From: Plasmopara viticola
Taxonomy: Eukaryota > Oomycota > Peronosporomycetes > Peronosporales > Peronosporaceae
Direction: 5' to 3'
Length of the DNA: 64,000 nucleotides
NCBI GenBank assembly: GCA_001695595.3
Contig: MBPM02000027.1
Coordinates: forward strand, 682,001 to 746,000
Shown here: piece by piece, positions 46,632 through 57,419 of the stretch
Layout of the letters: the number at the start of each line of letters is the position of its first letter
How positions within the stretch are numbered: the first letter of the stretch is position 1
The notes under the pieces: model-generated
What the model was told of the DNA's origin: nothing
Database searches by the model: none
Seen by the model: the letters and a program-made list of their open reading frames with translations, nothing else
Program-made: the position numbers and the translations under genes

Positions 46632-46841
46632 TCAAGGATGCATGGTATGACTTTCTTGGAGCCTAGAAGATGCGCTCGCAGCTTGGCTAGTGTGTACCTC
46701 ATGGTCAGAAAAAAACTCCACATGAGTCGTTGAGCTCCAATCGGCAGCCTCGGTGGAACACAATGCCTCGCTCACGACCATTCTCATCGAGCTGCAGAAA
46801 CGAGCAGCCGGCAAGATCAAAAGCACCGCAAACGACACCAT
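46632..46841 (-). pseudogene. probable RXLR-effector N-terminal remnant
   Basis: 69 codons. The first 18 residues are a good signal peptide (MVSFAVLLILPAARFCSS). The next 40 residues (SEALCSTEAADWSSTT onward) have the Ser/Ala/Thr/Glu-rich look of the region before the RXLR motif in oomycete effectors. Where that motif would be expected (residues 60-63) the sequence is RLQE, and the frame stops six residues later. No effector domain follows. I read it as a truncated, decayed effector. It could also be a short secreted peptide gene. It lies in the middle of a repeat desert. Confidence 0.4.
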
Positions 46842-48950
46842 GTCTCATCCGGCAAAGTCAGAACGAATCTCTGCGGAAAGCCTTATTTAGGTGCTGACTT
46901 TCTTGACATAATTTCATGTGTTCTTTGAAATCGATCGATCAGAAGCGTTACACAATCCGAATATCCAACACTGCTATTGTACAAATAGTTGACTAGGCCT
47001 TGCCAATTCTTCGACTTATAAGGATTCGAAGGTCAAACAAAACTGCCCTTTGGGGTCTGATCGAACCCCATGCCTGCTAATAAAAGCGGCGTATATACCT
47101 CATAGCCTCTCCGCAACTACACATTTGTTTTTGCCGGCATAACGCTTATTGATCCTCATGTCCCCACAGAAATGCCTTACGACTTTAAGTCTCCGAGGCC
47201 GTCTGATCTTATGAAAAACGGCAACAGACAAATACATGTCTGGCAACGCCCGTAATGATAAAAAGATTATGTTAACAAGCGACTAAGAGTCGCGGGAGCG
47301 TTTTACAACTCCTGGTGCGTCAACTTTTTATCAGCGCTGGGCGTATAAGCTATACTGAAAGCTTATTTACACGAGCTTAGTATTAAAAGCAGTGCACTAT
47401 ACGAATAAGAACCGGTCATTTTACTGAACGAATTGTCTTTTCTTAAAGTAATGTTTGCGCAAGTGACATTGCACTGTTCAGCTTAAAAAATAAAATTACG
47501 GGCTACCTCTTTACGCTGCGTTTTTTCTGACAGGCAAAGTTTATCTATCAATCATCTTGTTACTCTGTGTCAACTCAGCTAAGAAGAAATCACTGATCTC
47601 TCGTTGTAAAAAACATTGCGAGAGAACTCGATGTTTCGCGACTTGCACTGATCAATCTCGTGCCTAAGTTCTGTTTTCTTTGAGGGTTTCGATGGTGTAT
47701 CTCCCGACATCACATCTGAGTATCCTTGCAATCAAAATATCCTTAACAATGATACAAGACATCTTAATCCAAGCCCGAGGAAGTATATGGATATTTGAAA
47801 GAGGTATATAACTTTCAAAGCCCTACTTCTGTGCAAATTCCAGCTTTGGTTTTAGCCAAGAACTCGAGTGCTTCGAGTTTTCTCCTTTTATGTGGCACTG
47901 ATTCCTCTGACAGAGAACGAAATAACATAACATTTGCCATAAAATATGCCTAAATGTCTGAGCTCTCAATCCTTTCTGCAAGCAAGGCTTCTGTGTCAGC
48001 TATGCGGTGATCAGAAGTTCCTTACGGCACACATCTTTACTTTCAGCGAAGCAATGTTTCCTGCTTGTGATGAAACTTCGCACCCAAACTGGGGCATTGT
48101 GCATCGTGCCTTGTCCTTTATCTTATCCGCTTGCAAAACCTTGTTCTCCGTAGTAGGAGGCTCTTTGTTATTCTTCCATAATTATATTTTAGCCACTATG
48201 TCTTGCGGACCAATGCTACTAGTTTGCGGAATTCTGTTACTCGCAGCTGATGGCAACATGATACTCAACTATATATTCTGCTACCCACATATAAAGATTC
48301 GCATTGAACATCTGTGATAGTCGGTGCTGTCAGCGGATATTGCTTATCTGCTAAAAAAGGCTTTAGAAATGTCGGAACGACTACTTTCAATACTTCGAAA
48401 CCTTACTCTATATTCCCGATAATTCCTTAGCCAGGCCCTCCTTCAAAAGAGCCGTAAGCTTAATTGGGGTGGACACATGACTATGACATTTTTGCTGCTC
48501 GGATATGGACAGCCGGCATCGAAATTCTTGCACTACCAATCAATGGAAGGCTCGTGCTTTTCTGGCCACAACATGCCGAAGATCAAGCATATATGTTCAT
48601 ATCCAAGCATGAAAGGGTACCATGTTGTCAAGTCTTCAATCTGACAGCCATGCCTATTTCGATCCTCGATATATCTAGAACCGTTTCGAAAGTCAGTCAA
48701 ATTGAGGTTGTCTTTTTTTCTTGTATTTCAAATGCATCAGTTCGTCCATTTTGGCCGACCACAATTATTTGACGACGCGCATAGCTCCTCAATGCACCGA
48801 AGTCTGACAAGACTCGAAAATTTTCTCTTACTTCTAACACTTACATCTACAGCCAGTGAAGTTATGCTTGTAAACTCTCCTTTCAAAGCTCTCCATCTTT
48901 TGACAGTTAAGCTCCCTTCGCGTATATCAGCCACGCATCATCATAAGAAC
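46842..48950. other. desert with decayed frames
   Basis: Plus-strand frames 47946-48317 (123 codons) and 48464-48772 (102 codons) are open but have no domain I recognise. They may lie opposite the decayed gag-like segment that follows on the minus strand. Confidence 0.4.
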
Positions 48951-49259
48951 TTATTTTCTCTCTGAAAATGCACCTCTCCTACAGGTGATTAGAGTGTAAT
49001 GGCTCTGAGGACAAGGCTTCTGACACCAGTCCTTAGATGAGGCGAATACCACTTCATCGGTCTCTTCAAGAAATAGCACGATTATGTGCCCCTGCTTACC
49101 ACAGCCAAAGCAACAATCGATGACTTTATCGGCCGCGCTGAATTTTTTTTTGGAACGGACTTGAGTTGGCAAGCCTATTACTTGGGGCCCGTCCACGGCA
49201 TTCCAGACATAATCATGAAGCTTAAGGCTGCTTTTAGTGTAAGCACTGACGGAATTCAA
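48951..49259 (-). mobile_element. retrotransposon gag zinc-knuckle remnant
   Basis: The frame contains CFGCGKQGH followed four residues later by Phe where the last zinc-binding Cys should be (C-x2-C-x4-H-x4-F). This is a retroelement gag CCHC knuckle with its last ligand lost. The surroundings are frame-shifted. The superfamily (copia or gypsy) cannot be decided. Confidence 0.5.
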
Positions 49260-50338
49260 AAATATTCGGGATAAACGTTGCTCTCGTCTCTTTCTTCAAG
49301 CTTCGAAGGACACGAAATACGCACTTGGAATAGTTGAGCGAGTAGGTCTTGTTAAAAGAGTGCAGATGCCGAGTACACCTGGTCATCCGTAATAGAGGCC
49401 CTTAAGAAATACTCAAATGAGAAGAGAATGATTTGGCTCTTTTCGCTGTAGAAATTGGTTCACTGTACAATAGGCTCTACCGCCTGGGCTGTGCTACCTG
49501 AGACTTTGAGAGAGCGAGCGGTGTGACAGGCTCCAGCTGCTTGGTAGCAGGGAGAAGTGTAAAAGCAGTCACCAAGTCAAAATCAAATAAACTAGAAAGT
49601 ATCCCAAGCAGTGTACGTTGCACGACTGGTAGATGCTGAAGGTGGTTCCATTCATTTCAGACCTTTTGCAACGTTAAGTTAGACAATTTACCCGCATGGG
49701 CGTTTGATGTCCAAATAGAATAGTCGCTCTATACCTTTCACAGAGGAGGCGATCAGGAAGACAAACGACTGACTGCTTACTGTACCTGTCCTCAAGCGTA
49801 CAATATTTTGCATTATATAGGCCACTTCAATAAATGCAAGACAATATTTTTGGTCCAACGTATAACTTTTATAGACTCCAAACTCGATTTTGCAATATAG
49901 GCAGAGACTTTACCCGTTAGATACTAGAGCCCGTTGTGCACGAGGGAGTGACTCAACGGCAAACTCACTTATCATAGCAATGCTCACAATATGTGCGGTG
50001 GCAATGTAAAAGGGCAATTGGTACATTCACGAAAGCCATCAGAGTTGTAGCCAGTATCAATCGGTAGCCGATTCTGCTATTTTCCTTACCATCAAATTTG
50101 TGCCACTACCAACCTAATCTAATAGAACAATCAATAAAGGAGAGAAGGAAAACGTACGACGATGACCACTCCCTATAAGCAGTACAGAAATGTATTGAAA
50201 GAAAGAAAATTGTGACATTGAGATTAAAGAAAAACTGGACGCAACTTATATTTTGATCAGGACTTTGAGGTTAATATTGTGTAATAGATTATTGCAATGC
50301 AGTGTGCAGGTTTCCCTGTATCCAAATCGTAAATTCTT
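49260..50338. other. desert, nothing identified
   Basis: No frame over 65 codons. The right part may be the 5' end of the pogo-like remnant. Confidence 0.45.
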
Positions 50339-51060
50339 TTGAAAGCAAATGAAGTCGATCAAGCTGTGAACAGAAATTCTAGATCGCTCCATGTGTTCGG
50401 CAAAGAATGGTACAGGAAATTTATTGGTCGCCAAATTTTAATAGTATTTGTTCGAGAAACTGAAGTAGTCAACTGCAGCCGTAACAAAGCGTCTGAAGAC
50501 ATATCAAACGTCTATTCTGGACAATGGCACGGCCGACTATAACTGATGATGGCAAACCAAGTAGGCAATTTTGATGAAACATGATTTCGATTGAAAGAGA
50601 AAAAAAGAAAGTAGTAGCCGTCAAAGGGACCAAAAATGTGTGCACAAAAAGTATCAAAACAGTTTTGAACCTATTGTTGACCGCAGCGTGCTTGGTTTCT
50701 GGACACATTAGACCACCAACTCTCATTTTTTCCGGTAAATGTGTTACTTGTTCTGTATTGGTTCAATGTGGTTAATCGTGACGACAACAGAGACTAGATT
50801 TATATACGAGAAGATATTGTATATATTAATTGATCAAATACATGAATGACTACCACCGATCGTACAAAGACTATCCTTCTAGTATTTGATGAATACAGCT
50901 CCCACATATTAATGAAAACCGTTTTAAAATCCCTAGAATATGAAATTCTGCTGGTTTGCTTGCCGCCTAGTGCTACACAGTTGGTGCAACCACTAGACAT
51001 TGCAGTATTTTATGGCGTGATGGAATGAAAGATACAAACTGTACAGCCATAATTAGAGGC
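50339..51060 (+). mobile_element. pogo/Tigger-like DDE transposase pseudogene
   Basis: Three consecutive blocks on the plus strand fit one transposase: 50339-50542 (GKEWYRKFIGRQ, the helix-turn-helix domain end), 50581-50775 (VVAVKGTKNV, then ACLVSGHIRPPTLIFSGK, the first part of the DDE domain) and 50846-51028 (LLVFDEYSSH, then LPPSATQLVQPLDIAVF, the second and third catalytic regions). Stops and frameshifts separate them, so the gene is dead. It differs from the transposase fragment at 17.7 kb, so two families are present. No TIRs were recognised. Confidence 0.7.
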
Positions 51061-51723
51061 GTCTGATTTATTTCCACCAAAGTTAGTAAATTCGATGGGA
51101 AGATTAAGGCTGTTCAGCGATTAAAGAGTCGATACAACTAAAAATGTGAAGTGCTTGCGATCTCAAGAACATATTCGTCTAGAGACTTTAACACTGCCCC
51201 CTTAAGCGAGAAAGGTACGAAAAAGGGCGCCAGTTGATGTTGCCGGGCGTTTGTTTACAAAGAACAATTACACTCACTTGATGAAGTCAAAGGGAAAAAG
51301 CTAAAAAGAATCTAAAATTGAGCCGAGGAAGTCGGAGGAGAGTATGGATGAGGTCAACGGACATTTCTGCTTGCAAATAAACTTTGAAGGTGTTGTGTAG
51401 CAATAATAGCATTTGAATTGATTGGCTAGTAATTCAATGATACGGCTTTATTTGATAACTTGTATAAGTTGTTTTGTGACGGATATTTACTTATTGGTCA
51501 TGCAAGTCGTTTGTATCGTCGATTGCCTATGTATATCTGGATTTCGCACAAAGATTATGAAGAGAACAATTTACTTACTCATTTAAAATTAAAAACAAAA
51601 TTCGATCATTAACGTCACATTAAAATTGCACCGTCGAACAGTCTCTTGCACAATTTTATGAAAAGTGTATTAAAAATTGCCTACGACCCACCTGCAAAAT
51701 CACAATTCCGAGATCCTCTCCCC

Positions 51724-53148
51724 ATGGCTTCGCCTTGCACTTGGCTTCTGCTTCAGTCTCGTCGATTGGCTACACTGTCAACCCAACGCCCATCGCCGCT
51801 GCTATTATCCGTGCGATGGATGCACAAACACGAGATCAGCGTTACAGTTGACGCTGCTAAACTAAACGGGAACAGTGCGTCGACGCGCACCGCCTCGCTC
51901 CCTGTATCGCGAAGGAACTCCAAGCGCGCAAGTGACCGACAGAAAACGTCAAAGCTCACAACTAGATCCGCCATACTCACTCAAGCTTCCGCTTCAACCA
52001 CCTCGAGTCACGCTAAGGTTGCGGACGCGGAGGTAACCAAGAAACGGTCACTACGAAATTCGTTTAAGGACGGCAAGCCGTGGATCACGGTCATGGGTCT
52101 CGGTGGTGCAGGCAGCAATGCTGTCAACAACATGATTGCGTCGCAACTAGAAGGTGTCGAGTTTATTGTCGCCAACACAGACAGCCAGGCATTGGGACGC
52201 TCTTTGGCGCCGCACAAGATAACGTTGGGCAAGAATATCACCAAGGGATTAGGAGCGGGATCCAAACCTGAGCTAGGCAAACAATCAGCAGAACAGCAGA
52301 AGGAGGAGATTCAGCAAATGCTGCAAGACAGCAACATGTTATTCATCACTGGTGGAATGGGTGGAGGAACGTGTACAGGTGCCGCTCCTGTTGTAGCCAG
52401 TGTCGCCAGGGACTTGGGTATTTTAACTGTTGGAGTCGTGAGCACCCCTTTTCGATCAGAAGGACCCAATCGAACGCGACTAGCCAATGCTGGAGTCAAG
52501 GAATTGGCAAAGTTTGTCGATACACTGATCGTTGTACCGAATCAGAATTTGTTGGCTCTAGCAGACAAACGTACGACCATGTTAGAAGCCTTTCGGTATG
52601 CAGATGATGTGCTACTGGAAGGAGTAAAAGGTGTCACGGATTTGATTGTTCGGCCAGGTCTGATCAATCTGGACTTTGCTGATATCAAGACGATTCTTTC
52701 GAATGCAGGGCGCGCCATTATGGGCTCTGGAGTCTCGAGTGATGAGAATCGCGCACAAATTGCCGCCGAACAAGCGTTAGTAAATCCATTGCTCGGTGAA
52801 TTGCCAACCGAGTCTGCTCGTGGATTGCTCGTGACCATTCGTGGTGGTGAGGACATGACACTATTTGAAGTAGACGCAATTATGGAGATCATTCGCAATC
52901 GTGTACATGACGAAGCCAACATCATTTTCGGCACATGCTACGACCAGTCGCTGGAAGGATCTGTATTCGTTTCCATCATTGTTAGTGGCATCCAGACTGA
53001 TGTGATCTCGCCGCCTATTGGCGGAGCACATGTCGCTTTGCAGGGAACAAACAAACACGCAGAAAGTGAAGACAAGACAAAGGCAGATACTGGTGAGAAA
53101 CCAGTCGAGCAACGCAAGGGAATCTTCGGTCGTTTGTTCTCGCTATAA
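51724..53148 (+). CDS. ftsZ: mitochondrial FtsZ division GTPase
   Basis: 474 aa from Met 51724. The frame is open to 51646, which would add 26 residues. The chosen start gives a classic mitochondrial presequence ([19 protein letters not shown], basic, no acids) and a 100-residue Ser/Lys/Arg-rich leader. The FtsZ core follows: [48 protein letters not shown], and the T7 loop [10 protein letters not shown]. The protein ends [10 protein letters not shown] and not with a bacterial FtsA/ZipA-binding tail. Stramenopiles often keep FtsZ for mitochondrial division. The tubulin signature is usually GGGTGTG, but here the second glycine is Cys (codon 52372-52374). It converges with the thioredoxin-UBA-PUB gene, 111 bp between stops. 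Confidence 0.93.
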   Translation: MASPCTWLLLQSRRLATLSTQRPSPLLLSVRWMHKHEISVTVDAAKLNGNSASTRTASLPVSRRNSKRASDRQKTSKLTTRSAILTQASASTTSSHAKVADAEVTKKRSLRNSFKDGKPWITVMGLGGAGSNAVNNMIASQLEGVEFIVANTDSQALGRSLAPHKITLGKNITKGLGAGSKPELGKQSAEQQKEEIQQMLQDSNMLFITGGMGGGTCTGAAPVVASVARDLGILTVGVVSTPFRSEGPNRTRLANAGVKELAKFVDTLIVVPNQNLLALADKRTTMLEAFRYADDVLLEGVKGVTDLIVRPGLINLDFADIKTILSNAGRAIMGSGVSSDENRAQIAAEQALVNPLLGELPTESARGLLVTIRGGEDMTLFEVDAIMEIIRNRVHDEANIIFGTCYDQSLEGSVFVSIIVSGIQTDVISPPIGGAHVALQGTNKHAESEDKTKADTGEKPVEQRKGIFGRLFSL

Positions 53149-53259
53149 ACGAGTTGATTATTGATTTAGCGAAGAGGACGGAATTGAACGTCGCTAGCAC
53201 TGTAAACCTTTTCTCCGGCATAAGCAATAAACTTTAATCCACGGTCGCAGTTTGGACCC

Positions 53260-54753
53260 TTAGTTTGTAAGTTCCGCAATAGCGCCCTGAAGCTGAGTAT
53301 GGGCGAACTGCAACAACTCGACGTCCCGGTTCTCTACAGAGAGCTTCAAGATGCCATCAGTCTCATCCTTTGCGTACCCAAGGCTTTTCAAGAGAGCCAC
53401 ACCTCCTACAAGGCTAGCAACCCGCTTGCGAAACGCCGAATTTTCGAGGTTAATGGTGCGAAACTTTTCTTCCTCAGGTTTCTCAATCAGATTTTTTACA
53501 TAAACGTCCAGCGTCTTTAAAGCCGTAAGGCCATCGTTTCCAACGCGGTACTTCTTCAGTATCCCAACATTTTTGACGATTTGTTCCTTTGGCGATAACT
53601 CCGGCCCCTTCACTTTTTCTTCCTCCTCTTTTACGCCAATCTCAATCGGTGCAACGTCAATGGGTGGACCGCCTAATCGACCACCTCGAGCTTGACGTTC
53701 GCGCTTGTCCATCTCAAGCTGTTGACGCAAACGCTCCCGCTCCCTTTTAGCATCCTCTTTGTCCTTCTTCATCTTCTCCGCTGCAACCTTCCGCTGAATG
53801 GCTTCAATCTCTTCGCGTGCCTCAAGCAATCCCTGTCCCTCCGTACGGCGCTTTAGCTCATTCACACGCTGGTCCACTTTTTCCTGCTCTTCGCGTTCAG
53901 CTCGCTTTTTCGCAATACGAGCCTTTAATTCCTCCACCTTTGCAGCTTTCTCCTCTGGCGTCACAACACGTGCCGTCTTTGACACATCAACAAACTTGAT
54001 GGGCTCGTCAATATTCTCATCATCTTGGTGGTCACCTAGCCAATTAATGGCCACTTCTAAACCTTGATTGTCTGTCGCAAGCAGCGCTTTGCGAGAATGA
54101 AGGTCGTTAAATCCCATTTCGTTCAATTGCGACACCAAATCTTCATTCACAGGTAAATGTCCCACCTCATCTTTCTCCTCGTTGATGGCGCCATCCTTAT
54201 TCTGAGGACGGCAGATACCTGTATTCGGGTCGCACACTGCGTCCGAGTCAGGTACCGCTGGCTTGGCAGCACTACCTGGAGCAGACGGCATCGGGACGTC
54301 GGGAACCAAATTGATATTGTTAAACCGCTTGAGCCTTGCCTCACGGGCCTCGACAGCGGACATTGGCTTCACGAGACTACCGGAGCTGGTGCCAAGCGTC
54401 ATGCCAGGAGACGCAAATGGATTAAAGGCCGACTGCCTCCACTGTTCAATCTTAGCACGCAATTGATTCGAATCGGCACCAACAAGTTCATCAACCTTGT
54501 TTTGATTGACGTAGAAATGGAAAGTCGGAAAGCCGCGTACGCCCAATGCTCCGATGAGCGACCGGTTTTGTGCTTCATCCACCTCGAGAAACACCACGTC
54601 ATGATATTGGTCGCTCAGCTGGTGGTACACGGGCTTAATGTGCTGACATGGGCCACACCAGACGGCTGAGAAGTCCACTACTACTAGCTTGCCTCCTGCG
54701 CTCTGCATTTGTGAGTTCCAGTCCGAGTCGCCGTGCACCGTAGTCACGCCCAT
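53260..54753 (-). CDS. thioredoxin-UBA-PUB protein
   Basis: 497 aa from Met 54753. The frame is open to 54951, but the extension is hydrophobic and unlike the family start. Domain order: thioredoxin fold 1-105 with an intact WCGPC (32-36) and cis-Pro in GFPTFHF; linker; UBA 203-242 (LVSQLNEMGFNDLHSRKALL, then AINWLGDH); a long charged coiled coil 265-355 (KARIAKKRAEREEQEK); and a PUB/PUG-like domain about 390-480 (VKNVGILKKYRVGNDGLTAL). UBA binds ubiquitin and PUB domains bind the p97/Cdc48 C-terminus, so this is probably a redox-active adaptor in protein quality control (inference). No signal peptide, so it is cytosolic. Confidence 0.88.
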   Translation of the reverse strand: MGVTTVHGDSDWNSQMQSAGGKLVVVDFSAVWCGPCQHIKPVYHQLSDQYHDVVFLEVDEAQNRSLIGALGVRGFPTFHFYVNQNKVDELVGADSNQLRAKIEQWRQSAFNPFASPGMTLGTSSGSLVKPMSAVEAREARLKRFNNINLVPDVPMPSAPGSAAKPAVPDSDAVCDPNTGICRPQNKDGAINEEKDEVGHLPVNEDLVSQLNEMGFNDLHSRKALLATDNQGLEVAINWLGDHQDDENIDEPIKFVDVSKTARVVTPEEKAAKVEELKARIAKKRAEREEQEKVDQRVNELKRRTEGQGLLEAREEIEAIQRKVAAEKMKKDKEDAKRERERLRQQLEMDKRERQARGGRLGGPPIDVAPIEIGVKEEEEKVKGPELSPKEQIVKNVGILKKYRVGNDGLTALKTLDVYVKNLIEKPEEEKFRTINLENSAFRKRVASLVGGVALLKSLGYAKDETDGILKLSVENRDVELLQFAHTQLQGAIAELTN

Positions 54754-55188
54754 GATGGCTCGTAATTTCGTTAAGATTGTGCGGTAAATTGTGTGCATTA
54801 CTCTGAACAGAGAAATTATACAAAATATGAAAGGACCAAAAGATAGGTCTATCGACAAAATGTGTGAGGACCAAAAAAAAATCAGTGGAACATGAAAGAA
54901 GTACCTTAAAGATGATCTCGCATGACTCTTCAAATAGCGATCAAGCACCAATTCTTTTGTTTACAACTGAGCCCATGTTTCTCCGCTATGTTGATCGAAG
55001 AATTCCGGCTATTTAAAACTCGCTTTGACATTTACAAAGGAATTTTGGCTTAAGACCATGTCCGAGCGCAACTTTACGACGGTAATGACAATGCTGCGTT
55101 ACCCAATGATGTTCCGTTACCATTTCTTGCCTTCGAGCTTATAATGCCGAGTGAAATGCTTGAGTGAAATTTGATGCGGGGCTAAAAT

Positions 55189-55363
55189 TGCGCACAAAGA
55201 CACTGTAAGGTTGAGTCGAACAATAGCTTCATTCTACCTACTATAACAAGCAAAAAGTAAAGAAAAAGCACCATGACGCGCAAAGACACCGTAAGGTTGA
55301 GTCGAACATTTGCTCCATTTATCCTACTGTAACAAGCAGAAAGTGATGAAAAACTATCGTGGC
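55189..55363. repeat. tandem pair of about 87-bp diverged repeats
   Basis: GCGCACAAAGACACTGTAAG (from 55190) is repeated as GCGCAAAGACACCGTAAG (from 55278). Both continue GTTGAGTCGAACA.. and ..ACTATAACAAGCAAAAAGT / ..ACTGTAACAAGCAGAAAGT. Old tandem duplication with no coding content. Confidence 0.75.
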
Positions 55364-57419
55364 TCGCGAAGCAGCTTAGTATACTGCTCGGCGCCGAAGA
55401 TGCACCGACTAAGTAGCCATTTTATTATCGGCTCTCTTTTTCTTTTTCGCCAAACCAGCTGTCTATGGAGTGAGCGGATCTCTTACGCAACACCAACCTG
55501 CTTCTGAACCAGGCAGTAAACAAGTCAACACCTAAAACTTAAAGACTTCGTTTGCAGCTGACTACGCTAAGGGCTGCCATTTTTGACCCCTCCGGGTCCT
55601 CGAATTTTGAAAACGTCATTAGCAAGAGTAATATTTGCCCTAGATTCAGAAGAATCCCCTGTTTTTTTGGGTAAGGCCTTTCGCGCGGCTGGCAATCTTT
55701 ACATTTACCCATATAAGCACCACCGAATGATGAGATAATTTGGCAACGTTAAAGCTTTTTTATTAACCCGAAATTCCAATCCATTGCTACACTAGGCTCT
55801 TATCGCCCCAAGTCAAGAATGTATATGGACCACGGGGGTAAAGGAGCAATGGGCGTTTTTTCCCATAACGATGAAGTGTGATACTTATTCAGAGTTTTTG
55901 CTTGCTACAGCGGCTCTGGCAAGCAAACGTTTAAGACTTGTCGCCTAGTGCAAGCGCATCTTTTGTGGTAGCGCAGTTTTGACCTGAAGGAAGCAATTGC
56001 AGGTGCAATTTTTGTCGCGAGCGCAGACTTTGGCGCTGATGTTTCTTCAAGCACGTGATGCAAGCGCACCTTTGAGAGTCGAAAGATGTGTGCGCATAAC
56101 GAACATACCGGTGGGAAAATGAACGAGCTAAAGAGCGCTAATAGCACGATGCTATAAGTAGATACTTGCGATTTGTTCGTACACGTAGCTACCGCGCCAT
56201 GCGACTTGTACAGCTGCGTTATCATTTACAAATTGCTATTAATCATTTTCCTACACCAAGAATATAAGATCGATACGTACTCGAACGAAAAGAGGACCCG
56301 TATGTGAATGCAAGTGGTTAAGAACAATTAATTTCTTGCAATCTCGTATCATTTACAATATCTTATTTTTAAACGGTATACCTTAGAGTGCAAGGAACTA
56401 TAAAGAAATTATGTTGATCACAAAATACGCCTCGTAAAAGACATTGGTTTACGACCGTGTAGCAGAGGTAACAAGTAGTTCTCCTCTATCTACGCATTTA
56501 CATCTTGCTCTTAAACTTTGCAACAATGGTATACATCATTTATGAAAAAAATCTATGCCAAATTAATGATCGGAAACTTTTTATTATAATGCTGACTGTT
56601 TGAGACCATAAGGTCCGCCAAATTTGATACAGACATACGATGATAGCACCGCTTTTTCTTTGTAAATTGATGCGCAAGAAAGCATATACAAAGACACTAG
56701 CGATTAAAGACTAATTCTCTAGTAAAGGTATTAATTAAGCACTTTCAATAAGTTTCACAGTGTTCTTACCTAAGCTTGTTTCGCCAAATATCAATATAAG
56801 ACACGGTGATAACGCGTTAAAACAATGGTATGTCCAAATGTACTGCTTGTGAACGATCTTAATAAAACGTAGCCACGGGCCTGCTCGGCAAATGAAAGGC
56901 CCGAATATGCGCTTTACTTACAAAGGTATAGGATATCATTGGTTGCTAAAAGTGCTACATGATATATGCCTGGCTCCTTAGCCATTGACGCTCGTCAAAA
57001 TAACAGCGCTTAATACCTGTTACGGGTGGTAACGTCAGTGAGACGGTTTCATGCCCAAAACTGAGACGTAAATAATTTCGGAGAAGCGAGTATTAACGTC
57101 ACTGCAGATAAAAAGATCATCAGATATGTACGCGAGAGTTTGAGACAAAATCTATATATCTATAATATATGGCAGATGTTCTAAGTGATAGGTGCTCCAG
57201 TTACACTCTGCTTTTATATGCACTTTTATGGATAGTTTCTGCCTAATGATTGTAAGGACAAAATTATGCTCACCTGCGTGTTCGCGGTTGTTTTACAGCA
57301 CGATCGCGACTTGAACAAGATCAAAAGCCGACATTGAGACAGCCAGGATGCACCACAGCTTGTAGACATATCATGAAATGCAGATCTTTGAATCACTTCT
57401 GCGTGGCTGTGCAAGTTCA
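55364..57419. other. desert, nothing identified
   Basis: AT-rich with frames below 110 codons and no recognisable motifs. Confidence 0.5.
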
